The notes under the pieces: model-generated
The model's database searches: none
Seen by the model: the letters and a program-made list of their open reading frames with translations, nothing else
What the model was told of the DNA's origin: nothing
Translations under genes and position numbers: made by a program
NCBI RefSeq assembly: GCF_023734135.1
Contig: NZ_AP025730.1
Coordinates: 3,410,001 to 3,474,000, forward strand
Reading direction: 5' to 3'
Source: Sphaerotilus microaerophilus
Lineage (GTDB): Bacteria; Pseudomonadota; Gammaproteobacteria; Burkholderiales; Burkholderiaceae_C
Length of the DNA: 64,000 bases
In this document: piece after piece, positions 50,704 to 59,278 of the stretch
Numbering within the stretch: position 1 is the stretch's first letter
How the letters are laid out: each line of letters opens with the position of its first letter

Positions 50704-51969
50704 TCACACCAACCGCGTGCGCCCCGTCAGCAGCTCTTGCATCATCCCCTGCTTGAGCACCTGAGTTTTCTCGCGCCGCGCCTCCAGGGCCTCTAATTCG
50801 GCGTCCATGTCGGCGAGGACAGCGGCGATGGCTTGCTGTTCGGCGACCGATGGGAGTGCTACCGGCAATTCGCCCAGCGACGATTTGCTGATCGACGCCA
50901 AATTGGTGGTCTGCTTACCGGCGAGCATGAAATACTGGCGCGCCTGAACCCCGCTCGTCCATGCATTCAGATAGTCAGGCAGCAAGCTGTCACCACACCG
51001 AACGGCAAATACGTGATTTTGATGAATGCAGGGGTCAATCTGTCCGCGCCACACGGCACCGCGCCCAAGCTGGTCGAGGTCGCCACCTTCGTTCATCAAG
51101 ACATCGCCGGCCCGCAGCGAGTATCGACGAAGTTCTTGCCGGGGAATGCTGATGAAGCTGACATCGCTCAGGTCCACATGGCCATCCTGAACATTCGCCA
51201 CGCGCAGATAAGCCACCGATACTGGATCCTGAATCGCGACGCTCACATTCTTGGCCAGACCACCGCGAACTTCGGAAAGCTCGCCCAGCCTCCTCACCTC
51301 CCACTCCCCCTCAAACCCCGGCAAACGCGTCTTCCCCGTCAACAGCTGCTGCATGGCGGCCTGCTTGAGGGCGCGCTTCTTGGCGATGAGGCGGTCCAGG
51401 CCGGACAGGAGGGCGTCGATGTCGGAGAGCGCTGCGGCGATGGCGCGCTGCTCTGTCTCGGGGGCATACGGGATTTGAAGACGGCCCAATACCGCCTGAT
51501 TCAAAGACGGCATTGTCGTCCCAGTGGCGTTCTTAATAAGCCATGAGCGTACAGTCGACGCCTGAAGCTGCGCTGCCACATACGGCGAGTGATAAGGGGT
51601 TTTTGGCCGAATACTAAGTCCATCAGACCCCAAAAACCAGCCATCTTCTAATACAGAAACCAGCGCCGAACGATCAACCGCCCCCTTTCGACCAAAGACA
51701 ATATCCCCATCACGAAGTATATATTGTGGCAGACGACGGGTCACATGCTCAGGTATTCTAGGTGTTCTTTCTGTAATCTTGAAGAATCCCGCCCCTATTT
51801 CCCCTACCGAGACCAATGGAACGCCATCGTTAGACGAGTATTCGCTGGCGCTTAAGAGAGTACCGAATGGACCAGTTCTTATGTAACTTATTTCATCAAT
51901 TGACTTAACCGACCAGTCATCAGGAAGCAATCCAACTTCAGTTTTCTTGTATTTTTCACTCAGTTCCAT
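50704..51969 (-). CDS. hsdS: type I restriction-modification specificity subunit
   Basis: A 421-residue S subunit with two target-recognition domains (about 15-160 and 215-370), each followed by a conserved helix: ETEQRAIAAALSDIDALLSGLDRLIAKKRALKQ (start only) and SVAEQQAIAAVLADMDAELEAL. Both helices end in the QLLTGKTRL/ELLTGRTRL motif, as expected. The first recognition domain (51500-51960) is far more AT-rich than its surroundings and uses different codons, the usual sign of domain exchange. It overlaps hsdM by 10 bases. It gives sequence specificity to the methylase and formerly to the restriction complex. Confidence 0.93.
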   Translation of the reverse strand: MELSEKYKKTEVGLLPDDWSVKSIDEISYIRTGPFGTLLSASEYSSNDGVPLVSVGEIGAGFFKITERTPRIPEHVTRRLPQYILRDGDIVFGRKGAVDRSALVSVLEDGWFLGSDGLSIRPKTPYHSPYVAAQLQASTVRSWLIKNATGTTMPSLNQAVLGRLQIPYAPETEQRAIAAALSDIDALLSGLDRLIAKKRALKQAAMQQLLTGKTRLPGFEGEWEVRRLGELSEVRGGLAKNVSVAIQDPVSVAYLRVANVQDGHVDLSDVSFISIPRQELRRYSLRAGDVLMNEGGDLDQLGRGAVWRGQIDPCIHQNHVFAVRCGDSLLPDYLNAWTSGVQARQYFMLAGKQTTNLASISKSSLGELPVALPSVAEQQAIAAVLADMDAELEALEARREKTQVLKQGMMQELLTGRTRLV

Positions 51970-54395
51970 GAGATCCCCATACGAGATAAGTGTCCCTCGA
52001 CGCGGACAGCAAGATTCATGACCTTATCAATTAGCCCATCCATCGGTGTGGCATAGCGCTCCGCCAACTCCCGAACCCGCCCGGTCAGCGACTGCGAAAC
52101 CCAATCCAGCTCCGCCCCCACATCCGCCGCAATCCGCCCCAACCATTTGTCGCCAACCACCAACGCCCGCACATCCGCCTCGGTCAGCGCGTCATACCGC
52201 GCCAGCGCGGCCGCATCCAGTGCGGCCTCGGCTTCCTTGGCCTGTTTCTTCAGCGCGGCGATGCGCTCGGTCTGGGCGAGCCACTGCTTGAGGATGGCGA
52301 GTTCCGCGGCGCCTTCGGGGTCGCGGCCGATTTCCTTGATCCGGTCCTTCACCGCCGCGGCGGTGATGCTGTCGTAGCCGGAGAAGACGGCGTCGTCCCC
52401 GCCATGCTCCTCCTCCAGCTCGGCCAGCGCGGCCTGGGCAGCTTCCAGGTCGGCCTGCAGGGCCTCCAGCGCGGCCTGCTCTGCTGCCAGGTAGCGCGAC
52501 ACGATCAGCGGCTTGGGCAGCAGGTCGCAGGCCCAGCCGCGGTCCTTGCTGCGGCCCTTCTTGTCCGTCTCGACGATGCGGCGCGGCCGCGCCACCCAGC
52601 CGTCGGCGGCGATGAGGTAGGCGTCGTCCTGCATCGTGGCGGCCCAGTAGTCCATCAGATGCTGGTAGACGTCGTAGGCGTCCAGCAACGGCACCGGGCG
52701 GAAGGCCGCCAGCAGGCTTTCGGACAGCTCGGCGATCAGCGCCTTGGGGTGCGCCCCGGCGCCGTAGCCGCTCAGCACCGGCTGCACAGCGGCCTGCCAG
52801 TCGGCCAGGCGCTGGCTGGCGCCCTGGCGGAAGGCGACGAACTCGGCATGGCCCAGGATGGCCGGCTTCACCTGCGCCAGCGGCAGGCGCAGCTGGGCAT
52901 AACCGGGCCGGCCGGCGGACTCGAACAGCGCGGCGCGCAGGCCGGGCATCACGCGCCAGTAGGGGGCGAGCTTGCTGTCCGCCGCGTCCAGGTCCCGCTC
53001 CGGGATGCCGCCGCGCAGATGGGCCTCGATGTCGTGCAGGTCCTCGCTTTCGCTGCTGTCGATGTAGCGCGGCAGGTTGAGGTTGTAGTCGTTCTTCGCG
53101 TCCGCAATCTCGTCCACGCCGACCAGGCGCGCATAACGCGGCGTGTCGATCTGGCGGGTGAAGGTGTCGACGATGCGGTGGATGTCCTGCTCGCGCAGGC
53201 GGTTCTTGTTGCCGTCCTTCAGGCAGCCCTTGGACGCATCGATCATGAAGATGCCGCGCCGGGCGGCGGCGTTCTCCTTGTCCAGCACCAGGATGCAGGC
53301 AGGGATGCCAGTGCCGTAGAACAGGTTGGCAGGCAGGCCGATGATGCCTTTCAGGATGCCCGAGCGCACCAGCTGCCGGCGGATCACCGCCTCCGCATTG
53401 CCGCGGAACAGCACCCCGTGCGGCAGGATGCAGGCGGCCTTGCCGCTGCCCTTCATGCTGCGGATGATGTGCAGCAGGTAGGCGTAGTCGCCCTGCTTGG
53501 TGGGCGGCACGCCCCAGGCGAAGCGCTGGTAGGGGTCGGCCTCGGGCGTCAGGCCGGCGCCCCAGGACTTGTCGGAAAACGGCGGGTTGGCCACCACGTA
53601 GTCGTAGCTGCGCAGCTGCTCACCGTCCTTGAACTTGGGGTTGGCCAGCGTGCTGCTGCCACCCAGCACGTTGGCCGTCGGGAAGTCGTGCAGGATCATG
53701 TTCATCCGTGCCAGGCCGGCGGTGGTCACGTCCTTCTCCTGCCCTTCCAGCGTGATGTGCCGGCCCGCCTCGGCCGCCACCTTCAGCAACAGCGAGCCGG
53801 AGCCGCAGGTCGGGTCATACGCGGTGGTGGAGGCACGGGTGTTGTCCGGCGAAATGCCCAGCACCTTGGCGATCACCCGGCTCACTTCGGCCGGGGTGTA
53901 GAACTGGCCCTTGCTCTTGCCACTCTCGGTGGCGAAGTGGCGCATCAGGTACTCGTAGGCGTCACCGAGGATGTCGTCGTGCTCGGCGCGGTGGTCCGAG
54001 AAGTCCAGCTCCGGCTTCTGGAAGATGCCCACCAGGTTGGTCAGCCGGTCGACCATCTCCTTGCCCTGGCCGAGCTTGTTCGGGTCGTTGAAGTCCGGAA
54101 AGTCGCTGCGCGCCAGCCGGGCATTGGCGTCGATCAGCGGCTGGATGATCTGGGTGTTGATGCGGTCACCGATGTCGCTGCGGCCCTTGAGCGCCACCAT
54201 GTCCGCAAAGCCGGCCCCGGCCGGAATGACCACCGGCGGCGCGAAGTCGTCCGAGTCCGCGTACTTGTCGCTGATGTACTTGATGAACAGCATGAACAGG
54301 ACGTAGTCCTTGTACTGGCTGGCATCCATGCCGCCACGCAGTTCATCGCAGGAGGCCCAGAGAGAGGAATAGAGGTCGGATTTCTTGAGGGGCAT
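51960..54395 (-). CDS. hsdM: type I restriction-modification DNA adenine methyltransferase subunit
   Basis: An 811-residue M subunit. The N-terminal helical domain (SDLYSSLWASCDELRGGMDA) precedes the methyltransferase core: SAM motif I YDPTCGSGSLLLKVA and catalytic motif IV VVANPPFSDKSW, both intact. The group-specific KSKGQFYTPAEVSRVIAKVLG segment is also present. The C-terminal third is longer than in short HsdM proteins and includes a coiled coil (about 620-760). It is the first gene of the long defence operon. Since hsdR is broken, the likely remaining activity is N6-adenine methylation. Confidence 0.94.
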   Translation of the reverse strand: MPLKKSDLYSSLWASCDELRGGMDASQYKDYVLFMLFIKYISDKYADSDDFAPPVVIPAGAGFADMVALKGRSDIGDRINTQIIQPLIDANARLARSDFPDFNDPNKLGQGKEMVDRLTNLVGIFQKPELDFSDHRAEHDDILGDAYEYLMRHFATESGKSKGQFYTPAEVSRVIAKVLGISPDNTRASTTAYDPTCGSGSLLLKVAAEAGRHITLEGQEKDVTTAGLARMNMILHDFPTANVLGGSSTLANPKFKDGEQLRSYDYVVANPPFSDKSWGAGLTPEADPYQRFAWGVPPTKQGDYAYLLHIIRSMKGSGKAACILPHGVLFRGNAEAVIRRQLVRSGILKGIIGLPANLFYGTGIPACILVLDKENAAARRGIFMIDASKGCLKDGNKNRLREQDIHRIVDTFTRQIDTPRYARLVGVDEIADAKNDYNLNLPRYIDSSESEDLHDIEAHLRGGIPERDLDAADSKLAPYWRVMPGLRAALFESAGRPGYAQLRLPLAQVKPAILGHAEFVAFRQGASQRLADWQAAVQPVLSGYGAGAHPKALIAELSESLLAAFRPVPLLDAYDVYQHLMDYWAATMQDDAYLIAADGWVARPRRIVETDKKGRSKDRGWACDLLPKPLIVSRYLAAEQAALEALQADLEAAQAALAELEEEHGGDDAVFSGYDSITAAAVKDRIKEIGRDPEGAAELAILKQWLAQTERIAALKKQAKEAEAALDAAALARYDALTEADVRALVVGDKWLGRIAADVGAELDWVSQSLTGRVRELAERYATPMDGLIDKVMNLAVRVEGHLSRMGISWN

Positions 54396-54584
54396 GTCGG
54401 CAGCACTGCAGCGGGAGGGTCGGCGCCGGGCCGCGAACCTCCCTGGATCGCGCTGCGCTGCGCCGTTGCAGGCATGTTACCGGCGGGCTGCACCGTCCCG
54501 GCTGGGCGGCGCCGCGGGCGACATGAGACATCCTGCCGTGAACACCACCCGCGGCCCGATGCCCCGCGGGCAGCGAGCCAGCCG

Positions 54585-55076
54585 CTACGCCGCCACGTCC
54601 TCGATGCGCGTCAGGTCGTCCTCCCCCTCCACACCGGCCATGCTGCCCAGCAGCCGGGTGTAGTGCAGCAGCACCTCCTGCAGCGCCTCCAGCTCGCCGC
54701 GGAAGACCAGCCGCTGCGCCGGCTCCTGAAACGCCCCGCCCAGCGCCAGCCGGTGCCAGCGGGCGGTGAAGGGCCGCACCTTCTGGTTCAACACCACGAT
54801 GGCGATCTTGGCGAACTCCCGGGCGTGCCGGCCACCGGGGGCCTTCAGGATCTCCCGCGTCAGCCCGAACAGCCGGTACACCGAATCCAGCGCCGCCTGC
54901 TCGTCCCCGTCGTCGCGGGGCAGCGGCTGCGTGGTGATGCGCGTGACCAGCTCGATGTACAGCGCCCAGGCGGCTTCCTTGTCCTGATCACTGGGCTTGA
55001 ACTCGGCATTGAGCACGCCGACATTGATCTTCAGGCTCGACAGGCTCCACTGATCGAGCAGCTCGCGCCATTTCAT
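54585..55076 (-). CDS. conserved small protein next to the TIR-nSTAND-FGE gene, function unknown
   Basis: A 163-residue, helix-rich protein starting MKWRELLDQWSLSSLKINVG (ATG at 55076, AGGA upstream). Other marked segments are AAWALYIELVTRITTQPLP, DEQAALDSVYRLFGLTREIL and AKIAIVVLNQKVRPFTARWH. It has no catalytic motif, signal peptide or membrane segment. It follows the TIR-nSTAND-FGE gene by 93 bases and is probably in the same operon, so it may be an accessory or regulator of that protein. It is larger than, and does not look like, the Avd helper of diversity-generating retroelements, although its position fits such a role. Confidence 0.7.
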   Translation of the reverse strand: MKWRELLDQWSLSSLKINVGVLNAEFKPSDQDKEAAWALYIELVTRITTQPLPRDDGDEQAALDSVYRLFGLTREILKAPGGRHAREFAKIAIVVLNQKVRPFTARWHRLALGGAFQEPAQRLVFRGELEALQEVLLHYTRLLGSMAGVEGEDDLTRIEDVAA

Positions 55077-55169
55077 GGTCTGGTCCTCTGGTGAGCTTCT
55101 GGGGCCGGCGGATGCCGAAGCCGGCATTGTGGCGCTGCGCGGCGCGATCAGTGAACAGCCGGTCAGCGT

Positions 55170-58160
55170 TCAGCGGCCAGCGGCGCCCGCGGGCAGCGAT
55201 TCGGATGGGGACGCACGACACACTCGAAAACCAACGTTGAAGTACCTGTTGACGGGGCGGTCGTCGTAGCGGACCGACGCGCGCAGGAACCCCGGGTTGA
55301 AGTTCCAGGACCCGCCGCGCAGCACACGCCGACTGTCCGGCTCCGCCGACTTCGGGTCGGCAGGCTGGTTGTCTCGGGTGTAGACCGACAACGTCCATTC
55401 CCAGGCACTGCCCGCGGTGTCGTACAGCCCGAAGTGATTGGGGGCATAGCTGCCTGCGGGCGCGATGCGGTTCTCGAAGCGCGCATCGCAGCCATCACAG
55501 TTCGCCCGCGGCGGCTGGCCGGGCTGCTCCTTCGGGAGTTCAGGCCCCCACCAGAAGGCCGCCTCCTGGCTGCCCGGGCGGCCGGGTGCGCGGGCGGCGT
55601 ATTCCCATTCCTCCTCAGTCGGCAGTCTCCAGGTCTGGCCGGTCAGCTTGCTGAGCCACTCGGTGTAGGCCACCGCATCACGTTGGCTGACATAGACAAC
55701 CGGGATGTTGTCGGGGCGCCAGTTCCAATCACTCATGTTTAGCGCCAACTCAGGGTAGCTGGGCTTCTTCGATCCCGCCGATGCCGTGCGACGGCGTTGC
55801 CAGACGGCATAGTCATATTCGGCGAGCGTCACCTCGAACTGGCCGAAGGCGGTGCACGGCTCGGGCATCTGGCGCAGATCGACACGACGCCAGGCCTCGT
55901 CGGAACCGCACTTGATCCCTTCCTTGTCGTCCCGGCCGGGTTTGCAGCCGTAGTCGAATGCTCCCAGCGGGATGTCCACCGTGCGTGGAATCGGTGGGGA
56001 GCGCCAACCCCACCGGAGTGTCATCACGAGGTCCAGGGCGTCGTCGGTCGCCAGCCACTGCGCTATTGCAGTGCGGAGGGGGTACTGCACTACAAGTCCG
56101 GCCAACAAGAGAGCGGACACCCACAGCCCTGTCACACGAGCCAGCGCCGGGCGCCGCGCGCTTTTCAGGTAGGCAAGCTCCGCCTCGCTGGCCATGAACC
56201 GCACCGCGTCATACCGGCGCAACTGCCTGCGATCGGGGCCGTTCAGGAGCCGGTCGGCGGCGCCCGTGGTCGGCCAGGCCTCCGCTTCCTGCCGCAGGTT
56301 CTGCCGCAGCAGGTCGCGGTCCTTGTGCGCCGCCAGGTACTCGACCAGGCGGGGCCAGTAGGGTTGCGGCTGGCCGCCGGCCGGGCCGGGCGGGCGGCTG
56401 CGCAGCAGGGCTTCGTGGATCAGGTCGACGCGGCGGGTGTCGGCGCCCTGGGCGTCGGCGGTGCTGCCGCTCACGGTGATCAGGCGCAGCCGGGCGGCGG
56501 TGTCGGCCGCCTCGCGGCGCTGGCCCGAGAGGGCGCCCAGCAGTTGCTGGCCGCGGGCCAGGTCGGCGTCCTGGAAGCCCTGCCCAGCCTGCCGGCAGGC
56601 CTGCAGCCAGGTGAGGGACTGGCGGGTGTGCCGGCCTTCGGGGTGAAAGTGCGCCAACGCCGAGAGCAGCTCCAGCGCGCCACGCTGCAGCGGGCTGCGG
56701 GCATCGCCCAGGCCCGCCAGCAGGCGGTCGGCCTCGCTGGCCAGGAGGCCGCCCAGGCGGCCGAGGGCGTCGTACTCCGCCAGCGTCAGCACGCCGGGCG
56801 CACCCCGCGGGCGGCGCAGCCAGAGGGTTTCCATCGCATGCTGCAGCAGCGGCAGTGCGGCGGCGGGGTCGTCCTCCGCGTCGTCCAGCAGGGCCTGCAG
56901 CAGCTCCGGCTGCACGGTCAGCCGGCCCAGGCGGGCGGGGGCCGTGATGGCCTGGGCCAGCCCTGCCCGGCCCATGGGCGTGAGGGTGAAGGGGCTGGTC
57001 AGCGTGTTGAGCAGGCCGGCCAGGAGCGGCAGGTCTTCAGCGATGCGGTGCTGGTAGTCGCTGCGGCAGGTGCTGACCAGGTGCAGCGGGCTGGCCGGAG
57101 CGGTGAGTGCCTCGGTGAGCAGCAAGTCCAGCCGGGCGCGGGCGTTGGCGCTGCTGAGGGTGAAGAGCTCCTCGAACTGGTCGATCACCAGCAGCACGCC
57201 GATGGGGCGCTGGCCGAGGGCGTCGCGCAGCCAAAGGCGCAGGGTTTCGGGCGGGCCCTGGCGCAGCTTGTCGAGCAGATCGAGCGACTTCTCGCGCAAG
57301 GCCGGCGCCAGCACCTCGGCCAGCGACACCAGAGGGTCATTGCCGGGCAGCATCGGCGCGGTGACGGCCCAGTCGTCCAGCCCGGTGCGGGCCGAAAGGG
57401 CCCCCTGCTCGGCCAGCGGCAGCAGGCCGGCGCGCATCAGCGAGGACTTGCCCGAGCCGCTGCCGCCGACGATGTGCAGCCAGCGGCGGTACGGTGCGCT
57501 GCTGCCGGCCAGCGCCTGGGCTGGCGCCCTTTTGGCTTCGAGCAGCGCGATGGATGGAATGTCCGGCGTGCGGCCCAGCAGGTTCAGCGCGGCCAGCACC
57601 TCCCGCTCGCGGCCGAAAAAGCGCCGGGCCTGCTCCTTCTGGAACGATGCCAGCCCTACCCAGGGGCAGACGTCGGGCGGCAGCAGCGCCTCGGCCGGCG
57701 GGCCGTCGTCAGCCAGGACGCCCAGGCGGGCCAGCGGGCGGGTCAGCGCCTCGATCAGCGCCTCGGGCGGGGCCGCCGCCGCCTCCTCCCACCTCACGCC
57801 TTGCAGCAGGCCGAGGAAGGGCAGCGTCGCCAGATCCGGTGCGCCGGGCAGTAACACCGGCACGATCTGCGGGCGCTCCTGGGGCTCCTGCGCGCCGAAG
57901 TGGCGGTTCAGCACGGTGGAGGTTTCCGCGCCCACCCAGCGCCCCAGCCCCTGCGGGCCGAGCAGCACGACGAAGCGCCGGCAGCCCTGCAGCGCCTCGC
58001 CCAGCGCATCCAGCCAGCGGTCGCTGGCGCGCAGCGAGGCGTCGTCCTTGAAGACGGTCAGCCCCCGGGCGAGCAAGGCCCGGTGCAGCAGGTCCGCCTG
58101 CGCCAGGTGGGTGGCGCGGTGGTAGCTGATGAAGACCTCGGGCCGCTGCGGCTCTCCCAT
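55170..58160 (-). CDS. TIR-nSTAND1-transmembrane-FGE (sulfatase-modifying-like) fusion protein
   Basis: A 996-residue protein (ATG 58160, AAGGGA upstream; another ATG at 58187). TIR domain about 5-150 (EVFISYHRATHLAQ, RFVVLLGPQGLGRWVGAE with candidate Glu79). The nSTAND1 NTPase spans about 170-620 with PWVGLASFQKEQARRFFGRE, Walker A GGSGSGKSSLMRAG (Lys238) and Walker B VLLVIDQFEELFTL. One transmembrane helix lies at about 670-692. The FGE/sulfatase-modifying C-type-lectin-like domain covers about 720-985 (YVSQRDAVAYTEWLSKLTGQ, RLPTEEEWEYAARAPG, YDTAGSAWEWTLSVY). The FGE end (952-979) looks like a variable region of a diversity-generating retroelement. I infer a receptor with the FGE fold as ligand binder and TIR as NAD-cleaving effector. 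Confidence 0.85.
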   Translation of the reverse strand: MGEPQRPEVFISYHRATHLAQADLLHRALLARGLTVFKDDASLRASDRWLDALGEALQGCRRFVVLLGPQGLGRWVGAETSTVLNRHFGAQEPQERPQIVPVLLPGAPDLATLPFLGLLQGVRWEEAAAAPPEALIEALTRPLARLGVLADDGPPAEALLPPDVCPWVGLASFQKEQARRFFGREREVLAALNLLGRTPDIPSIALLEAKRAPAQALAGSSAPYRRWLHIVGGSGSGKSSLMRAGLLPLAEQGALSARTGLDDWAVTAPMLPGNDPLVSLAEVLAPALREKSLDLLDKLRQGPPETLRLWLRDALGQRPIGVLLVIDQFEELFTLSSANARARLDLLLTEALTAPASPLHLVSTCRSDYQHRIAEDLPLLAGLLNTLTSPFTLTPMGRAGLAQAITAPARLGRLTVQPELLQALLDDAEDDPAAALPLLQHAMETLWLRRPRGAPGVLTLAEYDALGRLGGLLASEADRLLAGLGDARSPLQRGALELLSALAHFHPEGRHTRQSLTWLQACRQAGQGFQDADLARGQQLLGALSGQRREAADTAARLRLITVSGSTADAQGADTRRVDLIHEALLRSRPPGPAGGQPQPYWPRLVEYLAAHKDRDLLRQNLRQEAEAWPTTGAADRLLNGPDRRQLRRYDAVRFMASEAELAYLKSARRPALARVTGLWVSALLLAGLVVQYPLRTAIAQWLATDDALDLVMTLRWGWRSPPIPRTVDIPLGAFDYGCKPGRDDKEGIKCGSDEAWRRVDLRQMPEPCTAFGQFEVTLAEYDYAVWQRRRTASAGSKKPSYPELALNMSDWNWRPDNIPVVYVSQRDAVAYTEWLSKLTGQTWRLPTEEEWEYAARAPGRPGSQEAAFWWGPELPKEQPGQPPRANCDGCDARFENRIAPAGSYAPNHFGLYDTAGSAWEWTLSVYTRDNQPADPKSAEPDSRRVLRGGSWNFNPGFLRASVRYDDRPVNRYFNVGFRVCRASPSESLPAGAAGR
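55221..55307 (-). other. candidate DGR variable region at the end of the FGE domain
   Basis: Codons 952-979 follow the pattern of retroelement-diversified FGE/C-type-lectin proteins (LRGGSWN, then LRAxxR, then NxGFR). Where relatives and templates have Asn AAC, this gene has TTC (954, 958, 974), GTC (963, 970), TAC (965, 973) and GAC (966, 967): all end in C and differ only at the first two positions, as A-specific mutagenesis would produce. Unmutated AAC codons remain at 953, 955, 971 and 975. The invariant tail GTTGGTTTTCGAGTGTGT uses T/A third bases unlike the rest of the gene. No template repeat or reverse transcriptase was found in the window. Confidence 0.6.
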
Positions 58161-58710
58161 GAACTTCCCTTCGGTTTTCGGGGGCATTCTGCCGAATCCT
58201 ATTGCTTCGACCGGGATCTACAGATGTCGACTGCATGCGCAGACTTTGTCTGCGAAGACGCCCAACCCCTGTCCCTTCTCGGTTCAAACAGCAAGCAACA
58301 TCCCCTTCTCGACCCGATCGTCGGCATCGCTCATTGCCTACACCGCCTCAGGGGCGGCCTGTTCCTGCGGTTGGTGGTGAGGCGTACCCCGGTAGCAGAC
58401 GTAGATCTCGCACAACCATTTGAGGGAAGTCCGCGGCTCTTGCGCCTACTGCCGGCCACCCGCCATCACCACCAATCTCCACCAGTTGCCCACTGTGTTC
58501 GTTCGCCAGCCAGGCCGCCAGAGTGTGTGGGCACCAAAAATTCAATACTCGACGTGAACCCGGTGCATCGCTGCCCAACTCTTCAATGCGCGACCGTTGG
58601 TCGCCCGGCATCAGCAACCCTCGGGCAGCAGCGCGAAGTTATTGCAGTGCCATCCATCATAATGGTGCGACTCCCTGAATCGGTCGAAATTCATGTAACT
58701 TCATCCTCTA
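58161..58710. other. 550-bp gap without a supported gene
   Basis: This sequence separates the TIR-nSTAND-FGE start from the end of the IS1595-split gene. It should contain the promoter of the former (minus strand). Base composition is lower in GC and mixed. Frames on both strands are short or have erratic codon use. Nothing else can be named. Confidence 0.5.
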
Positions 58711-59278
58711 TCAATTTGGGTACATCGCTCGAGATATAGCACCAAAGGACCCAGTCACAATATCTTCATCCTTCATTTCTATGACTCCCACAAGATATTC
58801 TCGCACCGGATTGAGAGCCTGATCTGATTCGGACTTCAGATCAGTCGTGGCTTGCTGGGCTGCACCACGCAACATATTACCAAGATGGGCTGTTTGATAG
58901 GTGCTCGCCTTGCTTTTCAGAGAAAGGATGCCTCGCTCTCCATTTCTTAGGAATTCCCCAGATATTCGTTCTTCAACTGCTGCCAGCTTTCCCAGGACAT
59001 CGATCACCTTTGAACGCGCAGCAGGAACATGAGAGACGATATCAACGTAAGCGGTTGCGATCTGCTCGTCCAACAGCTGCTTGTTGACTCGGGACTTTGC
59101 AGCGTTGATATCCCTCCAGAATCGATCTCGCGTAGCGACAACGTCATACTTTTTCGCCAGGTCCTCGCTTAGCTCAACAAATACGGGCTGCAGATCTTGG
59201 TACATTGAAAGTTGTACTGCTTGCCACCGATCCAACTTCACGATCACGGAGGCCGCAGCTGTTCTGACCTTGTTGGCT

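Noticed and set aside
54396..54584. A DGR template repeat between the small gene and hsdM
   Set aside because: I looked for a near-copy of the variable region here and elsewhere in the window by eye and found none; this was not an exhaustive computed search.
54585..55076. The small gene after the FGE receptor as a DGR Avd protein
   Set aside because: It is longer than Avd and lacks its recognisable sequence pattern; only the position fits.
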